Source: Desulfosarcina widdelii
GTDB taxonomy: Bacteria; Desulfobacterota; Desulfobacteria; Desulfobacterales; Desulfosarcinaceae
DNA: 64,000 bases
Assembly (NCBI RefSeq): GCF_009688965.1
Contig: NZ_AP021875.1
Coordinates: forward strand, 744,001 to 808,000
Direction of reading: 5' to 3'
Below, piece after piece: positions 36,643 to 45,063 of the stretch (position 1 is its first letter; each line of letters begins with the position of its first letter). The position numbers and the translations under genes were made by a program. The notes under the pieces were generated by a model, which was not told the DNA's origin, ran no database searches, and saw only the letters and a list, made by a program, of their open reading frames with translations.

Positions 36643-39270
36643 ATGGCGACCGCTAAAACCACCCCCATGATGCAGCAATACCTCTCCATCAAGGAGCGGT
36701 ATCCCGACGTTCTCCTGTTTTACCGCATGGGCGACTTTTATGAGATGTTTTTTGAAGACGCCCAACTTGCCTCCCGGGAACTTGAGATCACCCTTACGTC
36801 CCGCAATAAAAAAGACGAAGCTGCGATTCCCATGTGCGGTGTCCCGCACCGGGCCGCCCGGGGCTATATCGCCCGCCTGATCGAAAAGGGATATAAGGTC
36901 GCCATCTGTGATCAGATGGAGGACCCCAAATCCGCCAAGGGGCTGGTCAAGCGAGATGTGGTGCGTGTCGTCACCCCGGGCATGATCATCGAAGACGAAC
37001 TGCTAGACGAAAAAAGCAACAATTACATCCTTGCCGTCTCCCGGTGTCGGCAGATGCTCGGTCTGGCCAGCCTGGATATATCCACCGGCACCTTCCGGCT
37101 TACCGAAACGAAAAATCCGGCGGCCGTCATCGATGAAATCATGCGGGTCGCACCCAAAGAGATTCTGCTGCCCGAATCCCTGGTGTCCGATGAGCCCTTT
37201 TGCACCATTTTCGGGCAGGATTCCAATCGTGCGGTCAGCCTCATGGAAGACCGCATGTTTGCCTTCGATGTCAGCCGCCGGCGTCTTTTGGAACAGTTCG
37301 ACACGCTCTCGCTGGAAGGGTTCGGATGTGAATCCTTAAAGGCCGGCGTGGGAGCCGCCGGGGCGCTGATCCAATATGTGAGCGAAACCCAGCGTCAGAA
37401 AATCGAACACCTTCAATCCATCCAGACCTACTCCCTGGATCGCTTTCTGGTGGTGGACGACCAGAGCTGCCGAAATCTCGAGTTGTCCGCCAATTTGCGC
37501 AACGGCACCCGCCAGGGAACCCTTTTGGGTATTGTCGACCAAACAGTGACCGCCATGGGTGGTCGGCTCATGGCCCACTGGCTGCGGTATCCGCTGCTGG
37601 ACCCGGTTCGTATCGAAGAACGGCAGGATGCCGTGGCCGACGCCATAGCGCAGATGCAAACCCGCAAGCAGCTGCGCGAAAGTCTCAAGGCGGTCAGGGA
37701 TCTGGAACGATTGGGCAGCAAGATCTCCATGGGACACGGTAATGCGCGCGATCTTACCGCTCTGAAACAATCCATCCAGGCCCTGACCGCAATATTCGTG
37801 AACCTGGAAGGGTTGACGGCGCCTTTTTTTCGCTATGATACGGATATCGGGGTTTTAAACGAACTCGCCGATCTGATCGACCGCGCCATCCGGGAAGATG
37901 CCCCGCCGGTGATCGGCGAAGGGGGCATGATCCGCAAAGGGTATCACGAAGAGCTGGACGAACTGATCCGCATCAGCCGGGACGGCAAAGGCTGGCTGGC
38001 CGAACTGGAGGAAAAAGAACGGAACCATACCGGCATCAACACCCTCAAGGTGCGTTTCAACAAGGTTTTCGGCTATTTTATCGAGGTTCCCCGCAGCCAC
38101 AGCGAAGCGGTACCCGACCACTATGTACGCAAACAGACCCTGGTCAATGCGGAACGCTACATTACCGACGATCTGAAACAGTTCGAAGCGCGTGTCCTCA
38201 ATGCCGAAGAACAGCGCGCCAGCCTTGAGCAGGAGATTTTTCTGGACGTTCGGGACAAGGTAAAAAAACGGCACACCGACATCCAGGACGTCGCCCGCTT
38301 CATTGCACGGGTCGACTGCCTGGCCGCTTTTGCCGAAGTCGCCCAGAACAACGATTACTGCCGTCCGCAAATCAACACCGACGGGACGCTGGATATTCGA
38401 GAAGGGCGCCATCCCGTCGTGGAAAAATTGATCACGGCTGAGCGTTTTGTCCCCAATGCCATCGTGCTGGACAACCGGGAAAATCAGGTCCTGATCATCA
38501 CCGGTCCCAACATGGCCGGTAAATCCACCGTACTGCGCCAGGTCGCCCTGATGACCATCATGGCCCAGATGGGCGCCTTCGTGCCGGCCGAGCGGGCCGG
38601 CATTTCGATAACCGACCGCATTTTTACCCGGGTGGGCGCACTGGACAATCTGTCGGCCGGCCAGAGCACCTTCATGGTGGAGATGCAGGAGACGGCCAAC
38701 ATCGTCAACAACGCTACCGCTGACAGTCTGATTATTCTGGACGAGATCGGACGCGGCACCTCCACCTACGATGGGCTGAGCATCGCCTGGGCCGTGGCAG
38801 AATACCTGCACGACCTTAACGGAACCGGTACCCGAACCCTTTTTGCCACCCACTACCACGAGTTGACTGAACTGGAAGAGCAGTTTGACCGGGTGAAGAA
38901 TTACAACATCGCTGTCAAAGAGTGGAACGAAGAGATCATTTTCTTGAGAAAATTGGTCAAAGGCGGTACCAATCGCAGCTACGGAATTCAGGTGGCCCGC
39001 CTGGCCGGGATTCCCGAACCGGTGGTTCGCCGCGCCAAAAAGATTCTCGCCCGGGTCGAGGCGGGAGAGCATCCCCGGGTCGATAATTCTGCTGCTGCCG
39101 CAAAGAAGACCAAGCCCGCCAAAGGTCACGTGCAGTTGGGACTTTTCAGCTCCATGGAACGAAAACTGGTTGAGTCGCTCCAGTTGATGGATGTGAGCCG
39201 GATGACCCCCATTGATGCGTTGAACGCCTTGAACGAATTGCAGATCAAGGCCCAATCGATTGTGTACTGA
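36643..39270 (+). CDS. mutS: MutS DNA mismatch-repair ATPase
   Basis: This 875-residue MutS has the mismatch-binding N domain with the F-x-E-like region LLFYRMGDFYEMFFEDA near residue 30, where Phe contacts DNA. The lever domain follows. The ATPase domain (from about 590) has Walker A GPNMAGKST (about 620-628), STFMVEMQETANI, LDEIGRGTSTYDG and TLFATHYHELT. The length is standard and no domain is missing. It is followed 11 bases later by the amidase gene. Its partner MutL is not in the window. Confidence 0.97.
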   Translation: MATAKTTPMMQQYLSIKERYPDVLLFYRMGDFYEMFFEDAQLASRELEITLTSRNKKDEAAIPMCGVPHRAARGYIARLIEKGYKVAICDQMEDPKSAKGLVKRDVVRVVTPGMIIEDELLDEKSNNYILAVSRCRQMLGLASLDISTGTFRLTETKNPAAVIDEIMRVAPKEILLPESLVSDEPFCTIFGQDSNRAVSLMEDRMFAFDVSRRRLLEQFDTLSLEGFGCESLKAGVGAAGALIQYVSETQRQKIEHLQSIQTYSLDRFLVVDDQSCRNLELSANLRNGTRQGTLLGIVDQTVTAMGGRLMAHWLRYPLLDPVRIEERQDAVADAIAQMQTRKQLRESLKAVRDLERLGSKISMGHGNARDLTALKQSIQALTAIFVNLEGLTAPFFRYDTDIGVLNELADLIDRAIREDAPPVIGEGGMIRKGYHEELDELIRISRDGKGWLAELEEKERNHTGINTLKVRFNKVFGYFIEVPRSHSEAVPDHYVRKQTLVNAERYITDDLKQFEARVLNAEEQRASLEQEIFLDVRDKVKKRHTDIQDVARFIARVDCLAAFAEVAQNNDYCRPQINTDGTLDIREGRHPVVEKLITAERFVPNAIVLDNRENQVLIITGPNMAGKSTVLRQVALMTIMAQMGAFVPAERAGISITDRIFTRVGALDNLSAGQSTFMVEMQETANIVNNATADSLIILDEIGRGTSTYDGLSIAWAVAEYLHDLNGTGTRTLFATHYHELTELEEQFDRVKNYNIAVKEWNEEIIFLRKLVKGGTNRSYGIQVARLAGIPEPVVRRAKKILARVEAGEHPRVDNSAAAAKKTKPAKGHVQLGLFSSMERKLVESLQLMDVSRMTPIDALNALNELQIKAQSIVY

Positions 39271-39281
39271 GTGCGATATCC

Positions 39282-41300
39282 ATGACGATGCGGACGAAAG
39301 CCCACCAAAAACGATGCCTGTTGCGACTGATCGCAATCGTCTTTTTTGTCCAGGCGGCGTTTGTTTGGCCGGCCTGGGCTCTTACGGCCCGGCAGCAGTT
39401 CTATCGGGCTGAAAATGCCGCCGCGGCGCTCAAGAAAAATACCCGCCACCAGAAATATCGGGACAAGTGGCTGGCCTGCATCGAAAAATACCGAAAGGTT
39501 TACCGGCTCGATCCCTCGGGGCCATGGGCCGCCGCCGGCCTTTATAACGCCGGACTGTTATACCTGGACCTGGCCAAACGCTCCTACCTGACCACGGACC
39601 GACAAGAAGCCGTGGACCTGTTCCAGCGGGTGATTCAGCGTTTTCCCAAGAGCCGCTATACCCCCAAATCGAAAGCGCAGTTGGCCAAGCTGAACAAACC
39701 GGTGGCGTCTTCCCGGCCATCGCCGGCAAAGGGGAAGTTTAAAACGGCCAATGCCGTGTACAAACGGCTGATGAACAGCCCCGCCAAACAGAAATACCGG
39801 GACCAGTGGGAAAAGGCCATCGATCGCTTTCAGGACGCCTACCGGGCCGACGAAAAGGGGCCCTTTGCCGCCGAATCCCTTTATCGGATGGCGGAACTGT
39901 ATAAAGGGTTGTCTGAAGTATCGAAACGAAAAAGCGACGGCGACCGGGCAACGGATATTTTCCGGCAGGTCACAGATCAGTTTGCCGGATCGGCTTACGC
40001 CCAAAAAGCCGATGCGCAGCTATCTGACGAGAAGGGCACTGCATCGACAGCAAAAACGGATGCCGGTGATCCGCTGGCCGGAATCATCGCCGGCAGCCAA
40101 TCTGCGTCAGATTCGGTTTCGGAAGAAGCCGCGCTCCTGCCAAACGGTCTGGTTACCGTCAAGGGTCTGCGTTTTTGGTCCAACCCCAGCTACACGCGGA
40201 TCGTTATCGATGCCGACCAGGAAACCCGCTTCTCCCACCGATTGCTGAAAAAGGATCCGTCTATCAAAAAGCCCCAGCGGCTTTACATTGATTTGAACAA
40301 GAGCCGGCTGGGCAAAGACATCCAGAAATTCGTTCCCATCAACGACGAACTGCTCAGCGATGCACGGGCCGGGCAGTACAGCCAGGAAACCGTCCGCATC
40401 GTCGTGGACATCAAATCCTTTAAAACCTACAAGATTTTTTCATTGAAAAATCCTTTTCGGATCGTACTGGACGTCTGGGGGCTGGAAACGGAAAAATCCG
40501 TGGCCCAAGAAAGCCAACCGGCCTTACGGCAGCGGACAGGCAAGCTGCCGCCTGGAGCCATTGCCCGACAACTGGCCCTGGGGGTCCAGCGTATCGTCAT
40601 CGATCCGGGCCACGGTGGCAAAGATTACGGTGCGCCGGGCTATCTGAAAGGGGTTCACGAAAAAGACGTGGTTCTACAGATTGCCAAACGACTGGCACGA
40701 AAAGTAGAAAGTGATCTGAACTGCGATGTCGTTCTCACCCGGACCACCGACCGCTATCTGACGCTGGAGGAGCGCACCGCCATCGCCAATACCCAGAACG
40801 CCGACCTGTTTATTTCCATTCACACCAATGCCATCCGGGACAAAAGGGCCTACGGCATCGAAACGTTTTTTCTAAACCTGGCCACCGACGACGATGCCAT
40901 CATGGTGGCGGCCCGGGAAAATGCCACTTCTGCCAAGAACATCAGCGACCTGGAGTCGATTTTAAACGATTTGATGCAGAACGCCAAAATCAGCGAATCC
41001 AGCCGCCTGGCGGCCATGGTCCAGCGGGAGATGTGCCAGCATCTGAAAAAGAGCTACAGCCACATTCGCAACAAGGGCGTTAAACAGGCACCGTTTTACG
41101 TGCTCCTCGGTGCGCAGATGCCGGCTCTTTTGGTGGAGACCTCCTTTATCTCCAATCCAAGAGAGTGCAAGCGGCTGACAAACGCCAAATACCAGGAAAA
41201 ATTGTGTGACGGAATTGTACGGGGCATCCGTAAATATATCCGGGAAACCAGTCCGACGGCCTTTATGAAACCGTCAGCCCACCCCGTCGAAAACGGATAA
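39282..41300 (+). CDS. N-acetylmuramoyl-L-alanine amidase (AmiC type) with AMIN and TPR-like region
   Basis: This 672-residue exported enzyme has an N-terminal signal (LRLIAIVFFVQAAFVWPAWA). A helical TPR-like region follows (two copies of an NAVYKRL/YRDQWE-like unit, about 40-250). The AMIN domain (about 285-405) has VTVKGLRFWSNPSYTRIVID. The Amidase_3 catalytic domain (about 440-660) has VIDPGHGGKDYGAPG, the Glu in GVHEKDVVLQ, the Zn-site FISIHTNA and LLVETSFISNPREC. It cleaves the amide between MurNAc and the peptide during cell separation. It is directly downstream of mutS. Confidence 0.93.
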   Translation: MTMRTKAHQKRCLLRLIAIVFFVQAAFVWPAWALTARQQFYRAENAAAALKKNTRHQKYRDKWLACIEKYRKVYRLDPSGPWAAAGLYNAGLLYLDLAKRSYLTTDRQEAVDLFQRVIQRFPKSRYTPKSKAQLAKLNKPVASSRPSPAKGKFKTANAVYKRLMNSPAKQKYRDQWEKAIDRFQDAYRADEKGPFAAESLYRMAELYKGLSEVSKRKSDGDRATDIFRQVTDQFAGSAYAQKADAQLSDEKGTASTAKTDAGDPLAGIIAGSQSASDSVSEEAALLPNGLVTVKGLRFWSNPSYTRIVIDADQETRFSHRLLKKDPSIKKPQRLYIDLNKSRLGKDIQKFVPINDELLSDARAGQYSQETVRIVVDIKSFKTYKIFSLKNPFRIVLDVWGLETEKSVAQESQPALRQRTGKLPPGAIARQLALGVQRIVIDPGHGGKDYGAPGYLKGVHEKDVVLQIAKRLARKVESDLNCDVVLTRTTDRYLTLEERTAIANTQNADLFISIHTNAIRDKRAYGIETFFLNLATDDDAIMVAARENATSAKNISDLESILNDLMQNAKISESSRLAAMVQREMCQHLKKSYSHIRNKGVKQAPFYVLLGAQMPALLVETSFISNPRECKRLTNAKYQEKLCDGIVRGIRKYIRETSPTAFMKPSAHPVENG

Positions 41301-41374
41301 ACCACGCCGCAGCAGTCCGATTGCCGCCGGCCATAACGATCACCTAAACGGAAAACATGCAGGAGGAGGCAGAC

Positions 41375-42166
41375 ATGGGGTACGAAAACATCATTTTTGA
41401 AGTGAATGAAGGCATTGCCACCATTACCTTCAACCGTCCCAAAGCGCTCAACGCCTTGAACGGGATGCTGCTGGACGAGCTCGCCGCAGCCCTCGACGAG
41501 ATCGAGGCCGATGAAGATATTCGTGTGCTGGTGCTGACCGGCGCCGGTGAGAAATCCTTTGTGGCCGGTGCCGACATCACCGAACTGGCAACCTTCAACA
41601 CCCTGCAGGGCAAGATGTTTTCTCGAAAAGGGCAGTTGACCATCAGTCGGCTGCAGGAGCTTGCCATTCCGGTCATAGCTGCCGTCAACGGCTTCGCACT
41701 GGGGGGCGGAAGCGAAATGGCCCTGGCCTGCGACTTTATCTACGCTTCCGAAAACGCCATGTTCGGGCTGCCGGAAATCACATTGGGCATCATTCCCGGA
41801 TTTGGCGGCACCCAGCGATTGCCCCGTCTGATCGGCAGCAATCGGGCCAAGGAGATGATTTTTACCGGCAAGATGATCCCGGCCGCAGAAGCCGAAACCC
41901 TCGGGATGGTCAACCGGGTGCTGCCCCAGGCGGAACTGATGGAGGCGACCTTGAAAACCGCCCGCGCCATCGCCGCCAAGGGGAAGGTTTCCCTGCGGGC
42001 GGCCAAGCAGGCTGTCAACAGCGGGTTGGATGTGGACCTGGGCACCGGCCTTAAGATCGAAGTGGATGCTTTTGCCATCTGCATGGCCAGCGAGGACGGC
42101 AAGGAGGGAACCCAAGCCTTTATCGAAAAACGAAAACCGCAGTTCAAGGGGACACTCAACGGGTAA
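41375..42166 (+). CDS. Enoyl-CoA hydratase/isomerase (crotonase) family
   Basis: This 263-residue protein starts at ATG 41375, behind AGGAGGAGG. It has the crotonase pattern: ITFNRPKALNALN, SFVAGADITELATF (oxyanion hole), NGFALGGGSEMALACDF (Glu motif) and LGIIPGFGGTQRLPRLIG (second catalytic Glu region is EITLG). It hydrates enoyl-CoA thioesters in fatty-acid or aromatic degradation. The specific substrate is not predictable. A stop codon is followed by the long leader region before paaK. Confidence 0.92.
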   Translation: MGYENIIFEVNEGIATITFNRPKALNALNGMLLDELAAALDEIEADEDIRVLVLTGAGEKSFVAGADITELATFNTLQGKMFSRKGQLTISRLQELAIPVIAAVNGFALGGGSEMALACDFIYASENAMFGLPEITLGIIPGFGGTQRLPRLIGSNRAKEMIFTGKMIPAAEAETLGMVNRVLPQAELMEATLKTARAIAAKGKVSLRAAKQAVNSGLDVDLGTGLKIEVDAFAICMASEDGKEGTQAFIEKRKPQFKGTLNG

Positions 42167-42301
42167 CCAATATTTTTCAATAAACCCGATGTTTTGGAAT
42201 GATATTTCCCTTGACAGGAACGGTCATATTCATTATCCAGCGATAAACGTCGGAGCCGCGATGGTTCCTGATTTCGCCCCACGATAAAGGATAACAAGAT
42301 C

Positions 42302-42406
42302 ATGAACGGATCGCGTGGACAATTCCGATCCGTCGGTGCCCTGGGTGGCTTCCGCTTTAGCGGGTCCATCCATGGCACGGCGACACGAATTTTAATGCTT
42401 TCATAA
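42302..42406 (+). CDS. Possible 34-codon leader peptide in attenuator-like region
   Basis: ATG 42302 opens a 34-codon frame ending TAA 42404-42406, preceded by AAAGGATAAC. It is too short for the ORF track. It overlaps the hairpins of the leader, as in amino-acid attenuators. It has three Phe codons out of 34 and is rich in Gly, Arg and Ser, so it is not strongly biased to any one amino acid. Coding status is uncertain. Confidence 0.3.
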   Translation: MNGSRGQFRSVGALGGFRFSGSIHGTATRILMLS

Positions 42407-42448
42407 TCATGCCATGGGTGGACGGTGAACTCGACCGACCCCCATGGC
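42306..42448 (+). promoter_or_regulatory. Attenuator-like leader with mutually exclusive stems upstream of paaK
   Basis: An 8-bp stem (ACGGATCG 42306-42313 with CGATCCGT 42326-42333) comes first. The second is a long hairpin between 42336-42348 and 42366-42378 (GTGCC/GGCAC ends) with a CCGCT/AGCGG tip. The third is GCCATGGG (42411-42418) with CCCATGGC (42441-42448). The segment 42364-42376 can instead pair with 42411-42423 (one G-U), which would break the third stem. Alternative pairings of this kind are what attenuators or riboswitches use. The ligand or leader signal is unknown. Confidence 0.45.
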
Positions 42449-42454
42449 TTTTTT
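42411..42454 (+). terminator. Rho-independent terminator 1 of tandem pair
   Basis: GCCATGGG pairs with CCCATGGC, with extra inner pairing, followed by TTTTTT at 42449-42454. It ends either the crotonase transcript or the leader RNA. Confidence 0.75.
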
Positions 42455-42464
42455 GCTGCGCAAG

Positions 42465-42488
42465 GCCGGGGGCAACCCCGGCTTTTTT
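42465..42488 (+). terminator. Rho-independent terminator 2 of tandem pair
   Basis: GCCGGGG (42465-42471) and CCCCGGC (42476-42482) form a perfect stem with loop GCAA and are followed by TTTTTT. It backs up terminator 1 ten bases upstream. Confidence 0.88.
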
Positions 42489-42536
42489 ATTGGTTCATTG
42501 GACATGACAGCGTTTCAGATTCGCTTTTATAACAGA

Positions 42537-42673
42537 GTCCATCCAGAAATAGGCAAATTGGGTCGAGATCGAGGCGCACGAAAAATTTTACCGGAGACAT
42601 ATGGTGGATATTTCGAGGATAAAATTTTTCGCGCAACAAAGATATCGGGCGAATTGGCCATTTCGGGATGGGC
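42537..42673. repeat. Long imperfect inverted repeat (~56-base arms)
   Basis: The left arm 42537-42592 and right arm 42618-42673 pair with a 25-base centre. Shared segments include CGAAAAATTTTA against its complement in TAAAATTTTTCG, and GAAATAGG against CCATTTC. The arms carry several mismatches. It lies between the tandem terminators and paaK. A frame of 86 codons over it (42444-42704) is not credible as a gene. It resembles dispersed palindromic elements known from related genomes, or a miniature transposable element. Confidence 0.65.
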
Positions 42674-42708
42674 ACTAACAACTTCAGGCAGGAAGGAGAG
42701 ATAAGAAA

Positions 42709-44010
42709 ATGATCCACGACATCGAATACGAAACCATGCCCCGCGAAGCATTAGAATCGATTCAGCTCCGGCGGCTTCAAACCACCCTTGAACGGGTATA
42801 TGCCAGTGTCCCTTTTTACCGCAAGAAGTTCAAGGAGGCCGGAATCGTTCCTGGGGATATCCAGACGCTGGAAGATCTCAGGAAAATTCCGTTCACCACC
42901 AAGCAGGACCTTCGCGATAATTATCCCTTCAACATGTTTGCCGTTCCCATGGACAACGTGGTCCGCATCCATGCCTCGTCCGGCACCACCGGACAGCCCA
43001 CGGTTGTGGGATACACGGCCAGAGACGTGAAAACATGGTCCACGCTGATGGCCCGCTCATTGGCTGCCGGCGGTGCCGGACGGGGAGACATCATTCACAA
43101 TGCCTACGGGTACGGTCTGTTTACCGGTGGTCTGGGCGTTCATTACGGGGCTGAGTGCCTGGGAGCATCGGTGATCCCGGTTTCCGGCGGCAACACCAAA
43201 CGCCAGGTGGTGATTATGAGGGATTTCAAGCCCACCATTATCACCGCCACGCCGTCCTATGCCCTGCATCTGGCTGAAGTGGCCGAAGAGATGGGCGTCT
43301 CGTTCGAGTCGCTGAATTTCAAGTTCGGCGTGTTCGGCGCAGAGCCCTGGTCCGAGCAGATGCGTCTTGAGATCGAACGCAAACTGAATCTGGTGGCCGT
43401 GGACATCTACGGACTCAGCGAGGTCATGGGACCCGGCGTGGCCATCGAATGCCACGAAGCCAAAAAAGGCCTGCATGTCTTCGAAGACCACTTCATCCCG
43501 GAGATCGTCGATCCCAAGACGCTCGAACCCCTGCCTTACGGAAGCGCCGGGGAGCTGGTATTCACTTCGCTGACCAAGGAGGCCTTCCCCGTCATCCGGT
43601 ATCGCACCCGCGATATCACCTCCCTGAACCCCGAACCGTGCATCTGCGGCCGCACTCTTGTCCGCATGAACCGGGTCACGGGCCGCAGCGACGACATGCT
43701 GATCATCCGCGGCGTCAACGTCTTTCCCTCGCAGATCGAAAGCGTGCTCATGGATATCGAGGAAGTGGAGCCGCACTACCAGTTGGTGGTGGATCGTGAG
43801 GACAATCTGGACGTGCTCACCGTTAACGTGGAAGTAGGCGAACGCGGTTTTACCGACGAGGTCAAGGGACTGCAGCGGCTGGAACGTCGTATTTCAAAGA
43901 ATATCAAAGAATTGCTTGGTGTTTCCGCCAAGGTCAAGCTGGTCGAGCCCAAGGGCATCGAAAGAAGCCAGGGCAAGGCCGTTCGGGTTGTGGACAACCG
44001 CAAGATTTGA
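42709..44010 (+). CDS. paaK: Phenylacetate-CoA ligase (PaaK family)
   Basis: This 433-residue AMP-forming aryl-CoA ligase activates an aryl acetate with ATP and CoA. Motifs are [18 protein letters not shown], the P-loop [67 protein letters not shown] and the C-terminal [20 protein letters not shown]. The length is standard. A good AAGGAGAG ribosome site precedes it. It is co-located with an ACT-domain protein, a pairing common in anaerobes that use aromatic amino acids via aryl-acetates. The exact acid (phenylacetate or indoleacetate) is not set by sequence. Confidence 0.93.
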   Translation: MIHDIEYETMPREALESIQLRRLQTTLERVYASVPFYRKKFKEAGIVPGDIQTLEDLRKIPFTTKQDLRDNYPFNMFAVPMDNVVRIHASSGTTGQPTVVGYTARDVKTWSTLMARSLAAGGAGRGDIIHNAYGYGLFTGGLGVHYGAECLGASVIPVSGGNTKRQVVIMRDFKPTIITATPSYALHLAEVAEEMGVSFESLNFKFGVFGAEPWSEQMRLEIERKLNLVAVDIYGLSEVMGPGVAIECHEAKKGLHVFEDHFIPEIVDPKTLEPLPYGSAGELVFTSLTKEAFPVIRYRTRDITSLNPEPCICGRTLVRMNRVTGRSDDMLIIRGVNVFPSQIESVLMDIEEVEPHYQLVVDREDNLDVLTVNVEVGERGFTDEVKGLQRLERRISKNIKELLGVSAKVKLVEPKGIERSQGKAVRVVDNRKI

Positions 44011-44077
44011 TAATGATAAAAAGAATTTCAGCACTAAAGTGAAAAAATCAATGACCGACTATATTGTGGAGGAACAG

Positions 44078-44509
44078 ATGCAGGTAGAACAGATTTCCGT
44101 TTTTCTGGAGAACAAATCAGGAAGACTTTCGGAAGTGACTGCGATTCTGACCGAATCCAACGTGAATATCCGGGCCCTGGCATTGGCAGATACATCCGAT
44201 TTCGGTGTCTTGCGGCTCATTGTCGACGATACTCAAAAGGCGATATCGACGCTGAAAAACAACGGATTCACCGTGGGAAAGACCCACGTGGTGGCCGTGG
44301 AGGTTGCCGACCGCCCCGGCGGGCTTCACGAGATTTTGACCATGCTTCACGAAGCCGCAATCAATGTGGAATACATGTACGCCTTCGTACGCACCTCCGG
44401 TGACAACGCAGTGATGATCTTTCGTATCGAGGAAGATCAAAAGGCCGTAGACCTGCTGCAATCCAAGGGCGTCAATGTGATCGACGGAGAGCGTTTGTAC
44501 TCTCTATAG
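44078..44509 (+). CDS. ACT-domain amino-acid-binding protein
   Basis: This 143-residue protein contains two ACT domains (about 1-65 and 70-140): [25 protein letters not shown] and [24 protein letters not shown] starts. ATG 44078 is chosen because GGAGGA lies just before it; an ATG at 44051 has none. It probably senses an amino acid and regulates partner enzymes. It follows paaK by 67 bases and is likely co-transcribed. Confidence 0.9.
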   Translation: MQVEQISVFLENKSGRLSEVTAILTESNVNIRALALADTSDFGVLRLIVDDTQKAISTLKNNGFTVGKTHVVAVEVADRPGGLHEILTMLHEAAINVEYMYAFVRTSGDNAVMIFRIEEDQKAVDLLQSKGVNVIDGERLYSL

Positions 44510-44512
44510 CCG

Positions 44513-44548
44513 AACCGGATTATCGGAAAACTTCGTGTCCGGTTTTTT
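44513..44548 (+). terminator. Rho-independent terminator after the ACT gene
   Basis: AACCGGA (44513-44519) pairs with TCCGGTT (44538-44544), with an inner CGGAA/TTCG stem and a T-tract. It begins 3 bases after the ACT stop codon. Confidence 0.75.
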
Positions 44549-44682
44549 GCAACCGTGTTCTGAAAAGTTTGCCAACCTTAAAGTGCGTGATCGATCGGAT
44601 GTGAGCGTATCCCACGGGCCGAATTTTTTTACGGCCGGGTTGCGTCCCGTCGAAAATTGTTGTGCCTTTTGGGGCATTGCTG

Positions 44683-44693
44683 TGGTATAGAAT
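44683..44693 (+). promoter_or_regulatory. Extended -10 promoter candidate
   Basis: TGGTATAGAAT gives a TGn-TATAGA extended -10 about 40 bases before the small membrane-protein gene. No convincing -35 is seen. Confidence 0.3.
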
Positions 44694-44731
44694 ACACATA
44701 CCGAGCCAAAAAGTTCCATTCAGGTTATTTG

Positions 44732-44974
44732 ATGGGCGATAAACAGATAAACCAAGTTCAAGTTGTCTGGGCAATAGCCCTGATTCTTGCGGGGCTGGGG
44801 GTTTTCTACCGGATCCCCCAAGTGATGCCCAGCATCGAACAGATTCCGAGATTCGCCGCCGCTTCCGGTTTCATCCGATTCTGTTTTTATTTCATCGGGA
44901 TTTTCCTTATCGGAGGCGGAGGTAAAAAGCTGTTTCACGAATTTCGCAAGCAGCCGGATAAATTGGAAGATTGA
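44732..44974 (+). CDS. Small two-helix membrane protein
   Basis: This 80-residue protein has hydrophobic segments VVWAIALILAGLGVFY (about 10-25) and FIRFCFYFIGIFLIGGGGKK (about 46-65). No family recognised. ATG 44732 has only a weak AGG before it. It may be a small inner-membrane protein. It is followed by a repeat motif and the GAF-ATPase gene. Confidence 0.6.
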   Translation: MGDKQINQVQVVWAIALILAGLGVFYRIPQVMPSIEQIPRFAAASGFIRFCFYFIGIFLIGGGGKKLFHEFRKQPDKLED

Positions 44975-45013
44975 TGAACTCGCAAAAAGTCGCATTTCAG
45001 ACGGATTCGTAAA
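44973..45013 (-). repeat. Dispersed motif, two inverted copies (copy 4)
   Basis: Read on the minus strand, CTTTACGAATCCGTCT and CGACTTTTTGCGAGTTCATC lie in tandem, related to the TTTTTACGARTCCGTCA family. They flank the gap between the small membrane gene and the GAF-ATPase gene. Confidence 0.45.
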
Positions 45014-45063
45014 GGATTGATCCTGCACATCCTTTTGCAAGAGGATCATGGTAACACAAACCA

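Noticed and set aside
37855..39336. 493-codon antisense frame over mutS
   Set aside because: Antisense shadow of a conserved gene; the sense strand has all MutS motifs.
42444..42704. 86-codon frame before paaK
   Set aside because: It begins inside a terminator and translates the long inverted repeat, so it is an artefact of the repeat.
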